In this document: positions 10,701 through 18,642 of the stretch, one piece after another
Layout of the letters: every line of letters starts with the position of its first letter
How positions within the stretch are numbered: the stretch's first letter is position 1
Assembly: GCF_001431595.1 (NCBI RefSeq)
Contig: NZ_LDJO01000005.1
Span: 17,125 to 81,124, forward strand
Direction of reading: 5' to 3'
From: Stenotrophomonas acidaminiphila
Lineage (GTDB): Bacteria > Pseudomonadota > Gammaproteobacteria > Xanthomonadales > Xanthomonadaceae
Length of the DNA stretch: 64,000 nucleotides
Notes under the pieces: model-generated
Seen by the model: only the letters and a program-made list of their open reading frames with translations
The model's database searches: none
Told to the model about the DNA's origin: nothing
Translations under genes and position numbers: made by a program

Positions 10701-10845
10701 TTTCATCGACCAGCTTCTTGCTCTTTGCAGAAGAGAGATCGACATCGAACCTATCTCCCGACCAATGAAACGATGCTGGTGTATGGACATGCAGATCCCA
10801 CTGCCGCCAAATTGCACCCCGAGAAATATCTCTTTTTGTAATCAT
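7759..10845 (-). CDS. PHP phosphoesterase-ABC/SMC ATPase fusion (TrlF/Ppl-like)
   Basis: 1028 aa. The N-terminus shows a PHP-domain metal motif DLHVHTPAS (17-25), with GSDAH at 273-277. A Walker A GNKGSGKS follows at 376-383, then a long glutamate- and glutamine-rich stretch that looks like a coiled coil (about 540-830). The ABC signature LSPGQRG (908-914), a Walker B-type ILDQPEENLD and a histidine switch MVTHNPN are at the C-terminus. Start chosen at ATG 10845, which overlaps the helicase stop as ATGA; an ATG 12 bp further upstream is possible. Proteins of this design (called TrlF-like ATPases, and Ppl in defence-system screens) are linked to phage defence. The PHP domain likely cleaves a phosphodiester under control of the ATPase. 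Confidence 0.88.
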   Translation of the reverse strand: MITKRDISRGAIWRQWDLHVHTPASFHWSGDRFDVDLSSAKSKKLVDEMIEAMNKAEPAVFAIMDYWTFDGWLALRKRLKDEDAPVLKKTVLPGIELRLAAPMKGRLNAHVLFSNEVDEQVLRDFISALRIELVDRPLSEPALRELARKVGEDKLKHHGFKKADVDASDEKALLAGAVIAEINADSYREAIRKVPNEHAIGLMPFDTNDGLAEVGWQEHYAYAMNLFQTSPIFETRDTDLRGAFVGEQTAGNAKWFKNFQAGLNNIPRLAVSGSDAHCFVGTPGDNNKRGYGDFPSGKRTWIKADPTFHGLKQAILEPAKRSFIGDKPPKVQEVESNKTFYIESIEITKTGDKAGVGRWLHGCDILLNPDLVAVIGNKGSGKSALADVIATLGNSKQSKHFSFLKRDRFWGKTGEPARHFTGTLTWRDESTESRPLNESPSEEKAELVRYIPQGYFEELCNEHVSGKSNAFEKELRSVIFSHASEEMRLGALDFDQLTEQQEQSLRNRLGEYRKELTSTNATIVRIEEQLQPIELKKLTDLLLLKSKQIEEHDKLKPAEVAVPTEAMSPEQKQAAEGLAAASQQVDAARKRSQEIAGETTELAKRQKAIGNIREQLRLLQRAFDQAEKTVSDDLNLLGFAWSDLAAIDIKTAVLEEKSTELATKQGEIKIEAEKLAEVLNSATATQQGFTAKLNAPQQQYEAYQRQLAEWNTKRDELIGSITDPETKVGLETRIEQIEELPQQLKVLEARRLQLSGEIFDTLDAQRRARAELFKPVQDLIQKNVLIREDYRLQFQATLAASADAIADQLFALIKQTAGDFRGQDEAPATIRRLFDGHDLNSKDGALAFIASLQEKVLAAAKASGSDAGIFSLLKKGQPAAAVYDLIFGLNFLEPRYSLLFQDTQIEQLSPGQRGALLLIFYLLVDKGKTPIILDQPEENLDNETVFRLLVPVLSEAKKQRQIIMVTHNPNLAVVCDAEQIIHARFDRASDSTIRYESGAIENTGLNEAVVTILEGTKPAFENRYGKYH

Positions 10846-13820
10846 GTCAGCCCCCACTCGATAGTGAACAGCGTGCGCTCTTCCACCCGTTGATGGAGCT
10901 GCACCTCCAACTGACTGATCAAGTCGTTGCGCTGCGCTTCGACCTCATCCTGCCGATTGAACAGTTCCCGCCGCAGCTTGCTGCGCTTGCCTTCCAGTTC
11001 GCGCTGCTTCTTCTGCCATGACAGTTTTTCTTCCAGCGTGGGCGAGGTGGCTGCCGTGCGGCGAACTTCCTTGATCTCGCGGTCGATCTCCTTGATTTCT
11101 TGCTCAAGGCCGAGTTTCAGGTCATCGGCCCAGGCGTCCAACTTCTGCACTTCCTGCTCGAAGTAGCCAAGGTTGCGTTGGTTGATGTCGCGCAGCAGCT
11201 CCGTCTTGCGGGTTGCCACGTTGGCTACCAGCGTGGCGTCGCCTGCGTTATTGAACAGGCTCGCTGCCTGCGTGGTCGCGGGCAGGCGCAGCAGCTTCTC
11301 CGGGTCTTCTTCGTCCAGCGACACGCCGTCAGTAGTGGTGGCTGCAACCAAGAGATGCTGCTCCTGATTGCCCAGGGCTTCGACGACAAGCAGCTTGAGC
11401 GTGAGCCAACCAGCCTTGCCGCGATACGGCTCCAGGGTGCTGACCTTGCTGCCATAGCCTTCATAATCGAACACCAGCTTGGCCCCATCGAGCGTGCGGG
11501 TCTTGGCCTGCTGCGCGATCCACAGCGCCAGCGGATGATTGATGCGGTACAGGTGCGCGTCACCGGAGCGGCGTGGCAGTTCGTAGCGCCCCAGTTCGAT
11601 GCCTTCAATGCTGCTGCCTTCGATGCCATCCGGCGCGCGCCACAGGTGAAAGCCGTCGTCATCGAAGCTGGCGCAATCGCCCAACTCTGCCCGACTCAAG
11701 TCCATCAGCATCCGCTCGAAGCGGCTGCGGGCGCTGCGGCTGTCCTCGGCGCGGACGCGGAGTTTGTCCTGCACTTCCTCATCGAAGTTCTCCAGCAAAA
11801 TCTGTCGGGTCTTGACCATCGCTTCGCTGATCTCGCCGGAGAGGTCGAGTTGGAGCTGTTCGAAGCTGGCCTTGATTTCGCTCGGGTTGCGGCAGTTCTG
11901 ATAGATGTCAGCGATGCGGCGTTCAAAGTCCACGCCGGAGCCAATCGTGCCCAGCACTTCATCGCTGGCCCCGAACACGCCGTCGAACAGTTGGAATTTC
12001 TGCTCCAGCAGTTCGTACACGCGGGCGTCGGCCTCGTTGCTGCGATCCACGAAGTTGACCACTACCACGTCGTGCTTCTGCCCATAGCGGTGGCAGCGCC
12101 CAATGCGCTGCTCAATGCGCTGCGGGTTCCACGGCAGGTCGTAGTTGATGACCAGTGAGCAGAACTGCAGGTTGATGCCTTCCGCGCCCGCTTCGGTGGC
12201 AATCATCACCGTGCCGCGTTCCTTGAAGTGCTCGACCAGTGCGGCGCGCGTGTCGGCGGTCTTGGAGCCGGTGATGTGGTCAGTGCCTTCGTGGCGTTTG
12301 AGCCAGTCCTTGTAGATGGCCTGCGCGCGGGCGTCGCTGTTGGTGCCGTTGAAGAGGACGATGCCGTCGCCGTAGGACGTGTCCGCCAGCAGGCTCAGTA
12401 GGTAATCCTGCGTGCGCCTGGATTCGGTGAAGATGATGGCCTTCTTGGCCGCGCCCAGCCGATTCAGTTCGGCGAATGCTTTGTCCAAGGCCGTGAGTAG
12501 CGCCTTGCCTTTGGCGTTGTCGCGGATACTGGTGGCCAGCGTTTTGAAGTGGCGCAGCTCGTCGATCTCGTTGGAGATGGCGGTGCGCTCCTCTTGGCTA
12601 GGCCCGGCCGCATCCGCTGCCGGGTCGTCCTCGCCGTCGGCGAAATCCTCTGCGCCGCTTTCGTCAGCAACCTCATCGAGCGACTCGTAGTCCTCGTCCA
12701 GCTCGTCCGTCAGATCGACCACCGGCGATGCATCGAGCACGCCTTGCAGGCGCTTGGCCATCGTTTCCAGCGCGCCCGCAATGGCGTGCGTGCTGGACGC
12801 GAGCAGCTTCCACAAGACGAGGGAGATCAGTTGCCGCTGGCTTTGCGGCAGCGCTTGCAGGTTGGGGCGGCGCAGGTAGTCGGCGACGAGGCGGGACAGT
12901 TCCTGCTCCTCGTTTGACGGGGTGAATTCCTGCACGATGGCCTTGCGCGCCGTGTAGGAGACGTAAGGCTGCACCTGCTTGCGCAGGGTGCGTTTGCAGA
13001 CGGTGGCCAGCCGTTCGCGCAATGCTCCGAAGGCTTGATCGCGCCCGCTGGAGGTGAATTGCGCGCGGAAGCTGTCAAGGTCGCCGAATACACGATCATC
13101 GATAATGCTGACGAGACCATAGAGTTCCACCAGCGAGTTCTGCAAGGGTGTGGCCGTGAGCAGCACCTTGGAATGGACGTGCGCCATTGCGTCCTTGAGC
13201 GTCTTGGCGATGACGTTGCTGGTCTTGTAGACGTTGCGCAGGCGATGGGCCTCGTCCAAGACGACCAAGTCCCACTCGATTTCCTTGATATCTTTGGCCT
13301 TGGCCTTGGCGAACTGATAGGAGCAGATGATCGGGCCGGATTCCGACAGAAAGGGGGCCTGCTGCCCCTGTTTGCGGGCCGCGTTGTAACTCTTGGCTTC
13401 GAGGATTAGCCCCTGCAGACTGAACTTGTCCTGCAGTTCCTGATGCCACTGCTTGCGCAGGTTGGCCGGGACGATGATGAGCACCTTGCGCCGTCTCTCC
13501 GCCCAGCGCTGTGAAATCACCAAGCCTGCCTCGATGGTTTTGCCAAGACCCACTTCGTCGGCCAGTATGACGCCACGCGAAAGCGGGTTGCGGCAGGCAA
13601 AAAGGGCGGCGTCAACCTGATGCGGGTTGAGATCGACCTGCGAATCGACCAGTGTCGAGGCCAGCGATTCAACGGTGTCGCCCGCCGCGCGACGGGTGAG
13701 CAGCCACGCGACGTACTGGCTTTGATACGGCGTCAAAGGTTGCTGCGTCGTCAACGGTGATTCTCCCCTTGTCCTGTCCCGGACTTGATGTGGTGGCAAG
13801 TGTGGCAAAAACTCACTCAA
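10842..13820 (-). CDS. SNF2/RapA-type DEAH helicase of the defence operon
   Basis: 992 aa. Walker A is ADEVGLGKTIEAG (87-99), the Walker B box is VLDEAHRLRN (187-196), motif III is LLTATPLQNS and motif VI is QRIGRCHRYGQ. This is the SNF2/HepA (RapA) branch of SF2, whose members move along double-stranded DNA. The C-terminal 150 residues are rich in charged heptads and probably form a coiled coil. The start codon overlaps the stop of the small HTH gene (ATGA). SNF2-type helicases also occur in DISARM (DrmD) and other defence clusters, but none of the other DISARM proteins is here. I expect it to act as the DNA-translocating motor of the system. Confidence 0.9.
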   Translation of the reverse strand: MSEFLPHLPPHQVRDRTRGESPLTTQQPLTPYQSQYVAWLLTRRAAGDTVESLASTLVDSQVDLNPHQVDAALFACRNPLSRGVILADEVGLGKTIEAGLVISQRWAERRRKVLIIVPANLRKQWHQELQDKFSLQGLILEAKSYNAARKQGQQAPFLSESGPIICSYQFAKAKAKDIKEIEWDLVVLDEAHRLRNVYKTSNVIAKTLKDAMAHVHSKVLLTATPLQNSLVELYGLVSIIDDRVFGDLDSFRAQFTSSGRDQAFGALRERLATVCKRTLRKQVQPYVSYTARKAIVQEFTPSNEEQELSRLVADYLRRPNLQALPQSQRQLISLVLWKLLASSTHAIAGALETMAKRLQGVLDASPVVDLTDELDEDYESLDEVADESGAEDFADGEDDPAADAAGPSQEERTAISNEIDELRHFKTLATSIRDNAKGKALLTALDKAFAELNRLGAAKKAIIFTESRRTQDYLLSLLADTSYGDGIVLFNGTNSDARAQAIYKDWLKRHEGTDHITGSKTADTRAALVEHFKERGTVMIATEAGAEGINLQFCSLVINYDLPWNPQRIEQRIGRCHRYGQKHDVVVVNFVDRSNEADARVYELLEQKFQLFDGVFGASDEVLGTIGSGVDFERRIADIYQNCRNPSEIKASFEQLQLDLSGEISEAMVKTRQILLENFDEEVQDKLRVRAEDSRSARSRFERMLMDLSRAELGDCASFDDDGFHLWRAPDGIEGSSIEGIELGRYELPRRSGDAHLYRINHPLALWIAQQAKTRTLDGAKLVFDYEGYGSKVSTLEPYRGKAGWLTLKLLVVEALGNQEQHLLVAATTTDGVSLDEEDPEKLLRLPATTQAASLFNNAGDATLVANVATRKTELLRDINQRNLGYFEQEVQKLDAWADDLKLGLEQEIKEIDREIKEVRRTAATSPTLEEKLSWQKKQRELEGKRSKLRRELFNRQDEVEAQRNDLISQLEVQLHQRVEERTLFTIEWGLT

Positions 13821-14014
13821 GCCCCCGGCTTCTGCTTGTTGGTGCTTTCGGCAATCCAGCGCTCAAGATCAGAACGACAGAAGCGCCAGGTTCCCCCCAG
13901 CTTGAACGCGGGAATCTCTCCCTTTTGAGCCAGGCGATAGACCGTCCTTTTTCCTGCTTTGAGGTAAACCGCCACCTCTTCAAGTGTGAGGATTTCGTTT
14001 TCGGCATCAGTCAT
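13817..14014 (-). CDS. Small excisionase-like HTH protein, first gene of defence operon
   Basis: 65 aa. LTLEEVAVYLKAGKRTVYRL followed by an EIPAFKLGGTWRF wing is the HTH_17/excisionase-type (MerR-like) winged helix that binds DNA. ATG at 14014 is preceded by AGAAGG seven bases away; a TTG at 14020 in frame is possible but worse placed. It overlaps the helicase by four bases, so it is co-transcribed with the whole operon. It may regulate the operon or give DNA-binding specificity to the helicase. It is not adjacent to an integrase, so a role as a recombination directionality factor is less likely. Confidence 0.75.
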   Translation of the reverse strand: MTDAENEILTLEEVAVYLKAGKRTVYRLAQKGEIPAFKLGGTWRFCRSDLERWIAESTNKQKPGA

Positions 14015-14221
14015 CTGCAAACCTTCTCGGTTGGTCTTTCATAGCCTTAGTTTGCCAAGTCTGCTCAATTCTACTAACGAACACTTGTTGCAGGCCACTA
14101 TTCAGTTGGCGAGTTTCGAAGCTCTCGATAACCCGGTTACCGCGCAGTTCCTATTGTTTGCAGCATGAAGTCGCCCTGATCTCCACGATCAAGCCATTGC
14201 TGATCACACAGGAATGGCGCG
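14015..14221. promoter_or_regulatory. Divergent intergenic region between defence operon and conjugation genes
   Basis: This 207-bp AT-richer gap must hold the promoter of the minus-strand defence operon. Reading the minus strand, TAGAAT near 14070 could be a -10 box, but I see no convincing -35 box, so I do not place a promoter. No ORF or hairpin stands out. It marks the junction where cargo was inserted immediately upstream of the RAQPRD gene. Confidence 0.3.
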
Positions 14222-14602
14222 ATGTTGGCTCCGGTCTGGCAGCGCGCCGCGCATCGCGGCGTGCCCATTTTTCTCGTGACGGCCCTGCTGCTGGGTCAGT
14301 CCCCGATGGCGTTGGCCGAGTCCCCCGCACAGCGCCAGGAGCTGGTCGCCGCGCTGCGCCAGCTCGATGCGCTGGAGCGCACCGTAGCCGACAGCGCCGC
14401 GCGTGCCCCCATCCAGCCGGGCGAGCGCTACCACTTCGATTACCCGCGGCTGCTGGCTGACCTGGCGCGCGTGCGCGCCGGCATCCAGGCCCATCTCACA
14501 CCGTCGCGTGCCCAGCCGCGCGACCCCTCCGAACTGGCCGGCGACTACCGCACCGAGCGGGCCGCCTCGCCATCGCCGACGACTACGGAAGCCAAGCAAT
14601 GA
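14222..14602 (+). CDS. RAQPRD family ICE protein
   Basis: 126 aa. It contains the family-naming hexapeptide in SRAQPRDPSE (about residues 95-104). A hydrophobic segment (VPIFLVTALLLGQSPMALA, about 14-32) looks like a cleavable signal peptide, so the mature protein is probably periplasmic. The family is found only in the conjugation block of PFGI-1/ICEclc-like elements; its molecular role is not known. It opens a run of overlapping tra-type genes and its stop overlaps the next ATG (ATGA). Confidence 0.85.
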   Translation: MLAPVWQRAAHRGVPIFLVTALLLGQSPMALAESPAQRQELVAALRQLDALERTVADSAARAPIQPGERYHFDYPRLLADLARVRAGIQAHLTPSRAQPRDPSELAGDYRTERAASPSPTTTEAKQ

Positions 14603-14832
14603 ACGGCGCCCAGGTCTCGGCATTTCAAGCCAACAGCGGCATCGCACCTTCGGCGATGGCGACCGTCCTGGTCGGCGTCGTGTTCGCGGTCCTGCTCGTG
14701 TGGGGCGTCTGGGCCATCCGAACGGCCTACGTGGGGTGGTCCGAGAGCCGCCTCAACCAACGCCAGTTCCTCGGAGTCTGCATCCGCTTCGTCGCGATGT
14801 ACCTCGTCCTGAGCTTCTTCCTCCTCTCCTGA
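14599..14832 (+). CDS. TIGR03758-type ICE membrane protein
   Basis: 77 aa with two hydrophobic segments (about 20-38 and 57-76). Size, position directly after RAQPRD, and two-helix layout match the TIGR03758 (DUF3262) family of integrating conjugative elements. It is likely an inner-membrane part of the mating-pair apparatus. Translationally coupled to the preceding gene by an ATGA overlap. Confidence 0.75.
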   Translation: MNGAQVSAFQANSGIAPSAMATVLVGVVFAVLLVWGVWAIRTAYVGWSESRLNQRQFLGVCIRFVAMYLVLSFFLLS

Positions 14833-14848
14833 CCTGAAAGGCACGACC

Positions 14849-15208
14849 ATGCAAAACCGCATCCTCCATTCCCGTCTTGCCCAGCGCGCCGCTGTGGCAC
14901 TGGGCGCCGCCGCGCTGCCCGCGCTGTCGTTTGCGCAAGGCTTGCCGCAGTTGGAGAACCCGACCCGCGGCACCGGCAACGGCATCATGGAAACGATCAG
15001 GAACTACGGCTACGACATCATCATGCTCGTGGCGCTCCTGGTCGTGGCGTCGATGTTTATCGGCGTCTGCTACCACGCCTACGGGACCTACGCGGAAATC
15101 CACACCGGCCGCAAGACCTGGGGCCAGTTCGGCCTCACCGTCGCGATCGGTGCCGTGCTGCTCGTGATCGGCATCTGGTTGCTCACCGAAGCCACCGGCA
15201 TCCTGTAA
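14849..15208 (+). CDS. TIGR03745-type ICE membrane protein (pilin-like)
   Basis: 119 aa. An N-terminal signal sequence ending near ALSFAQG (about 30) is followed by two transmembrane helices (about 56-75 and 94-113) with a short hydrophilic loop between them. This is the layout of TraA/VirB2-type pilins, and the gene has the place of TIGR03745 in the PFGI-1 order. It is therefore a candidate for the conjugative pilus subunit, though that role is inference from size and topology. A Shine-Dalgarno-like GAAAGG precedes the ATG. Confidence 0.75.
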   Translation: MQNRILHSRLAQRAAVALGAAALPALSFAQGLPQLENPTRGTGNGIMETIRNYGYDIIMLVALLVVASMFIGVCYHAYGTYAEIHTGRKTWGQFGLTVAIGAVLLVIGIWLLTEATGIL

Positions 15209-15220
15209 GGCGAGGCCGGT

Positions 15221-15631
15221 ATGTCCGAGCAGCAGCACGTCCGTGCGGACGGGACGGTCACGTTCCTTCCGCACCGGCTCAACCGCCATCCCGTTGTTGT
15301 GCGCGGCCTGACCGCCGACGAGCTGTGGATCTGCTGCGGCCTGTCCGGCGCCGCCGGCCTGCTGGTCGGCGCGCCGCTGTCCTGGGCGTTCCGCACGATC
15401 GCCATCGCGCCGACGTTCGTCGTCCTGGGTGTGGCCCTGGGCGTCTTCATCGGCGGCGGCATCCTGCGCCGGCTCAAGCGCGGGCGTCCCGACACCTGGC
15501 TGTACCGGCAACTGCAATGGCGCATCGCCACGCGCCATCCGCTGATGGCGGGCTGGGTGAGCGGCCACGTGCTGATCTCGCGCTCCGGCTTCTGGACCAC
15601 CCGAAGGTCTGCCTCAAGGGGGACACGATGA
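15221..15631 (+). CDS. TIGR03750-type conjugal transfer protein (TraL-like)
   Basis: 136 aa. Starts MSEQQHVRADGTVTFLPHRLN, with two hydrophobic helices at about 37-53 and 62-80, then a basic C-terminal part (LKRGRPDTWLYRQLQWR). Position and topology match the TIGR03750 family and the TraL/VirB3-like small inner-membrane proteins of type IV secretion. Its stop overlaps the start of the next gene by four bases. Confidence 0.75.
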   Translation: MSEQQHVRADGTVTFLPHRLNRHPVVVRGLTADELWICCGLSGAAGLLVGAPLSWAFRTIAIAPTFVVLGVALGVFIGGGILRRLKRGRPDTWLYRQLQWRIATRHPLMAGWVSGHVLISRSGFWTTRRSASRGTR

Positions 15632-16320
15632 GCCGCTTCAAGAACGAGATCACCCACCTGCAGGCGCACATCAAGACGCTTCGCCTGGGTGCTGGCGCGC
15701 TTGTCATCGTCGCCCTAGTCATGGGCGGTGGATGGTGGAGCGCGCCGCGCGACCTGACCATCCACGTCCCGCCCGACCTGCGCTCCGGCAGTACCCGCAA
15801 GTGGTGGGAAGTGCCGCCCGAATCGGTCTATGCGTTCACGTTCTACGTGTTCCAGACCCTCAATCGCTGGCCGACGAACGGCGAAGAGGACTACCCGCGC
15901 AACCTCCATACGCTCTCGCCGTATCTCACCCCGTCCTGCCAGGCCTTCCTGCGCGCGGACTACGACTACCGCCGCAGCACGGGCGAACTGCGCCAGCGCG
16001 TGCGCGGGATTTATGAAATCCCCGGCCGCGGCTACGGCGACGACCCCACGGCGCGCGTGCGCGTGGTCTCTGACCGCGACTGGGTGGTGACGCTCGACAT
16101 CACCGCCGACGAGTACTACGGCGCCGAGCAGGTCAAGCGCGCGCTCGTGCGCTACCCGGTGAAGGTCACGCGGGTGGACGTCGATCCCGCCCGCAACCCG
16201 TTCGGCCTGGCGCTGGACTGCTACGACGGTGCGCCCCAGCGCATCAGCGCCCCGGAGCCGACGCGCCCGGCGCCTGGCGGCCTGTCTCCGCAAGCGCCCC
16301 AAGGAGGAAACACCCCATGA
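15628..16320 (+). CDS. TIGR03746-type protein (PFL_4703 family, TraE/VirB8-like)
   Basis: 230 aa. One N-terminal transmembrane helix (about 20-37) precedes a soluble periplasmic domain of about 190 residues containing YAFTFYVFQTLNRWP. This is the layout of TraE/VirB8 scaffold proteins, and the position matches TIGR03746. The start at ATG 15628 overlaps the previous stop; the same frame is open further upstream but that part is antisense-type noise. A proline-rich tail (about 205-230) ends just inside the next gene. Confidence 0.78.
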   Translation: MSRFKNEITHLQAHIKTLRLGAGALVIVALVMGGGWWSAPRDLTIHVPPDLRSGSTRKWWEVPPESVYAFTFYVFQTLNRWPTNGEEDYPRNLHTLSPYLTPSCQAFLRADYDYRRSTGELRQRVRGIYEIPGRGYGDDPTARVRVVSDRDWVVTLDITADEYYGAEQVKRALVRYPVKVTRVDVDPARNPFGLALDCYDGAPQRISAPEPTRPAPGGLSPQAPQGGNTP

Positions 16321-17234
16321 AGCATCCTGTACTCGTGCTGCTGGGGCTGCTGGCCGCGGCCGCGGCACCCGTCTCCCATGCTGTGGAGATTCTGCGCTGG
16401 GAGCGCATGCCGCTGGCGGTGCCGCTGAAGGTCGGCCAGGAGCGCATCGTGTTCATCGACCGGAACGTCCGCGTGGGCGTGCCTGCGGGCGTGGGCGAAC
16501 GCCTGCGCGTGCAGAGCGCGGGTGGCGCGGTGTACCTGCGGGCCAGCGAGCCGATCGAGCCCACACGGCTGCAATTGCAGGACGCCGACACGGGCGCGCT
16601 GATCCTGCTCGACATCGCGGCCGAGCCGCCCAAGGACGGCGAAGCCGAGCTGGAGCCGGTGCGCATCGTCGAGGGCAGCAGCACCCTGACGCGCTATGGC
16701 GATCAGGCAGGCGGTGCCGATGAGGCCCCGGCGCGCGCCCAGGGCCAGGCAGTCGCTCGGGCTGCGCGGCGCGAGACGCCGATTCCGGTCGTCCTGACGC
16801 GCTTCGCTGCGCAGAACCTCTACGCGCCCCTGCGCACCGTGGAGCCGCTGCCCGGCGTCATGCGGGTGAACCTGCGCCGCGACCTCGACCTCGGCACGCT
16901 GATCCCGACGCTGCCGGTGCGCGCGGTCGCGCTCGCGTCGTGGCGTCTGGAAGACCAGTGGGTCACCGCCGTGCGTCTGATCAACAGCAGCAGCGGCTGG
17001 GTCACGCTCGACCCGCGCGTTCTGCAAGGCGATTTCCTCACCGCCACCTTCCAGCACGAAGCGCTCGGCCCCCGCGGGACGCCCGAGGACACGACCGTCC
17101 TGTACCTGGTGACGCGCGGGCGCGGCCTGGCGCAGTCAGTGCTGCCGGCGATCCACCGCTTCGACCCGGCTGCGCACCTGCCACAGCCGGAAGCTGAAGC
17201 CGGCGACGGCAAGGAGACCCGCCATGCGCAGTAA
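16317..17234 (+). CDS. TIGR03749-type protein (TraK/VirB9-like)
   Basis: 305 aa with a clear signal peptide (KHPVLVLLGLLAAAAAPVSHA, cut about residue 22). The mature protein is beta-rich with no membrane helix, as expected for a secreted periplasmic core-complex component. Order and length match TIGR03749. It likely works with the TraB-like and lipoprotein genes that follow to build the outer-membrane core of the secretion channel. Overlaps the next gene by 11 bp. Confidence 0.78.
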   Translation: MKHPVLVLLGLLAAAAAPVSHAVEILRWERMPLAVPLKVGQERIVFIDRNVRVGVPAGVGERLRVQSAGGAVYLRASEPIEPTRLQLQDADTGALILLDIAAEPPKDGEAELEPVRIVEGSSTLTRYGDQAGGADEAPARAQGQAVARAARRETPIPVVLTRFAAQNLYAPLRTVEPLPGVMRVNLRRDLDLGTLIPTLPVRAVALASWRLEDQWVTAVRLINSSSGWVTLDPRVLQGDFLTATFQHEALGPRGTPEDTTVLYLVTRGRGLAQSVLPAIHRFDPAAHLPQPEAEAGDGKETRHAQ

Positions 17235-18642
17235 CGGCTTGCTCAAGTGGCTGATGATCCCGGTCGCCTTGCTGGTGCTGTTCGTTGCCATCCGGCTGTT
17301 CTCCGGCGGAAGCACGTCGGCACCGCCCGCCGCGGATGCCGGCTCCAAGCTCACGCCGGAGGAAATGAAGGCGTTGGGCATCGAAGGCGATACCCCCCGC
17401 GATACCGTGGCAACGCTCGTCGCCCAAGTGAAGCAGTTGCGCACCGAGCTTCAGACCGCGCTGACCGACAACAAGTCGCAGCGCGAGGAAAACCAGCGGC
17501 TGCGCCAGCGCGAGAACTCCATCGATCAGCGCATCAATTCGGCCCTCGAATCCGAGCGCTCGAACCTGCGCCGCGACCAGGAACAGGCGGCCAGTGCGCG
17601 CCAGCAGACCGAAGGGCTGCTCGCCGACCTGCAGCGGCGTCTGGACAGCATCGGCGGGCGCGGCGGCGGCCATGCCGATCTGCCCGTGGGCCTGGGGCTG
17701 CGCGATGGCGACGAGGCCGGCATGGAAGGCGGCATGCGCTGGGTCGAACCGGATGATGCGAAGAAGGCCGAGGGCCGCAACAACGGTCGTGGCGCGGGCA
17801 GCGGCATGAGCTTCCCGACGAGCTTCGGCCCGGCGCAAAGCACGCTGGAAACCACCGCGGAAACCGTGGCGAACGCCGGCGCACGTACGGCAGGCGTCAA
17901 GAGCGCCAAGCCGGTCTATACCGTGCCGACCAACTCGACACTGATGGGGTCGGTCGCGATGACGGCGCTGATCGGCCGCGTGCCGATCGACGGGACGGTG
18001 AACGATCCGTACCCCTTCAAGGTGCTGGTCGGGCCGGACAACCTCACGGCCAATGGCATCGACATTCCCGACGTGGCCGGTGCCGTGTTCAGCGGAACCG
18101 CCTCGGGCGACTGGACGCTTTCATGCGTGCGCGGTCAGGTGCGGAGCATCACCTTCGTCTTCCACGACGGCACGATCCGCACGATCCCCGAAGACCGCGA
18201 AGGCAATCAGCAGAACAACCAGCAGCGCGACGGCCTGGGCTGGATCAGCGACCCGCACGGCATCCCCTGCGTCAGCGGCGAGCGGCGCAGCAACGCCCAG
18301 CAGTACCTCGGCTCCCAGGCCCTGATCACCGCGGCCGGCGCCGGCGTGGCCTCGCTCATCGAAAGCGACAGCGGCCGCATGTCCTACGTCGGCCCGGACG
18401 GCGCCATCGGCACCGTGGGCATCAGCGGCCAGGAAGCAGTCGGCCAGATCCTCGCGGGCGGCGTGCGGGACATGTCGGCCTGGGTCAACAAGCTCTATGG
18501 CCAGGCCTTCGCCGCCGTGTATGTGCAGCCTGGCGCCAAGGTCGCCGTCCACCTCGAAAAGCCGCTCGCCATCGATCACGACCCCGAAGGCAGGCGCGTC
18601 GATCACCGTGCAGGAGAAAGCCATGCGCTCGAACTCGATTAA
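17224..18642 (+). CDS. TIGR03752-type protein (TraB/VirB10-like)
   Basis: 472 aa. A single N-terminal transmembrane helix (about 8-22) is followed by a predicted coiled coil rich in Q, R and E (about 70-145), a glycine-rich linker and a C-terminal beta domain. This is the inner-membrane-anchored, periplasm-spanning layout of TraB/VirB10 proteins, and the gene has the TIGR03752 position. The C-terminal part overlaps the following lipoprotein gene by about 20 bp. Confidence 0.8.
   Translation: MRSNGLLKWLMIPVALLVLFVAIRLFSGGSTSAPPAADAGSKLTPEEMKALGIEGDTPRDTVATLVAQVKQLRTELQTALTDNKSQREENQRLRQRENSIDQRINSALESERSNLRRDQEQAASARQQTEGLLADLQRRLDSIGGRGGGHADLPVGLGLRDGDEAGMEGGMRWVEPDDAKKAEGRNNGRGAGSGMSFPTSFGPAQSTLETTAETVANAGARTAGVKSAKPVYTVPTNSTLMGSVAMTALIGRVPIDGTVNDPYPFKVLVGPDNLTANGIDIPDVAGAVFSGTASGDWTLSCVRGQVRSITFVFHDGTIRTIPEDREGNQQNNQQRDGLGWISDPHGIPCVSGERRSNAQQYLGSQALITAAGAGVASLIESDSGRMSYVGPDGAIGTVGISGQEAVGQILAGGVRDMSAWVNKLYGQAFAAVYVQPGAKVAVHLEKPLAIDHDPEGRRVDHRAGESHALELD

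Noticed and set aside
1..14014. Assignment of the defence operon to DISARM or BREX
   Set aside because: No DUF1998, PLD, PglX, PglZ or BrxC-type protein is present; only a SNF2-type helicase is shared with DISARM class 1.
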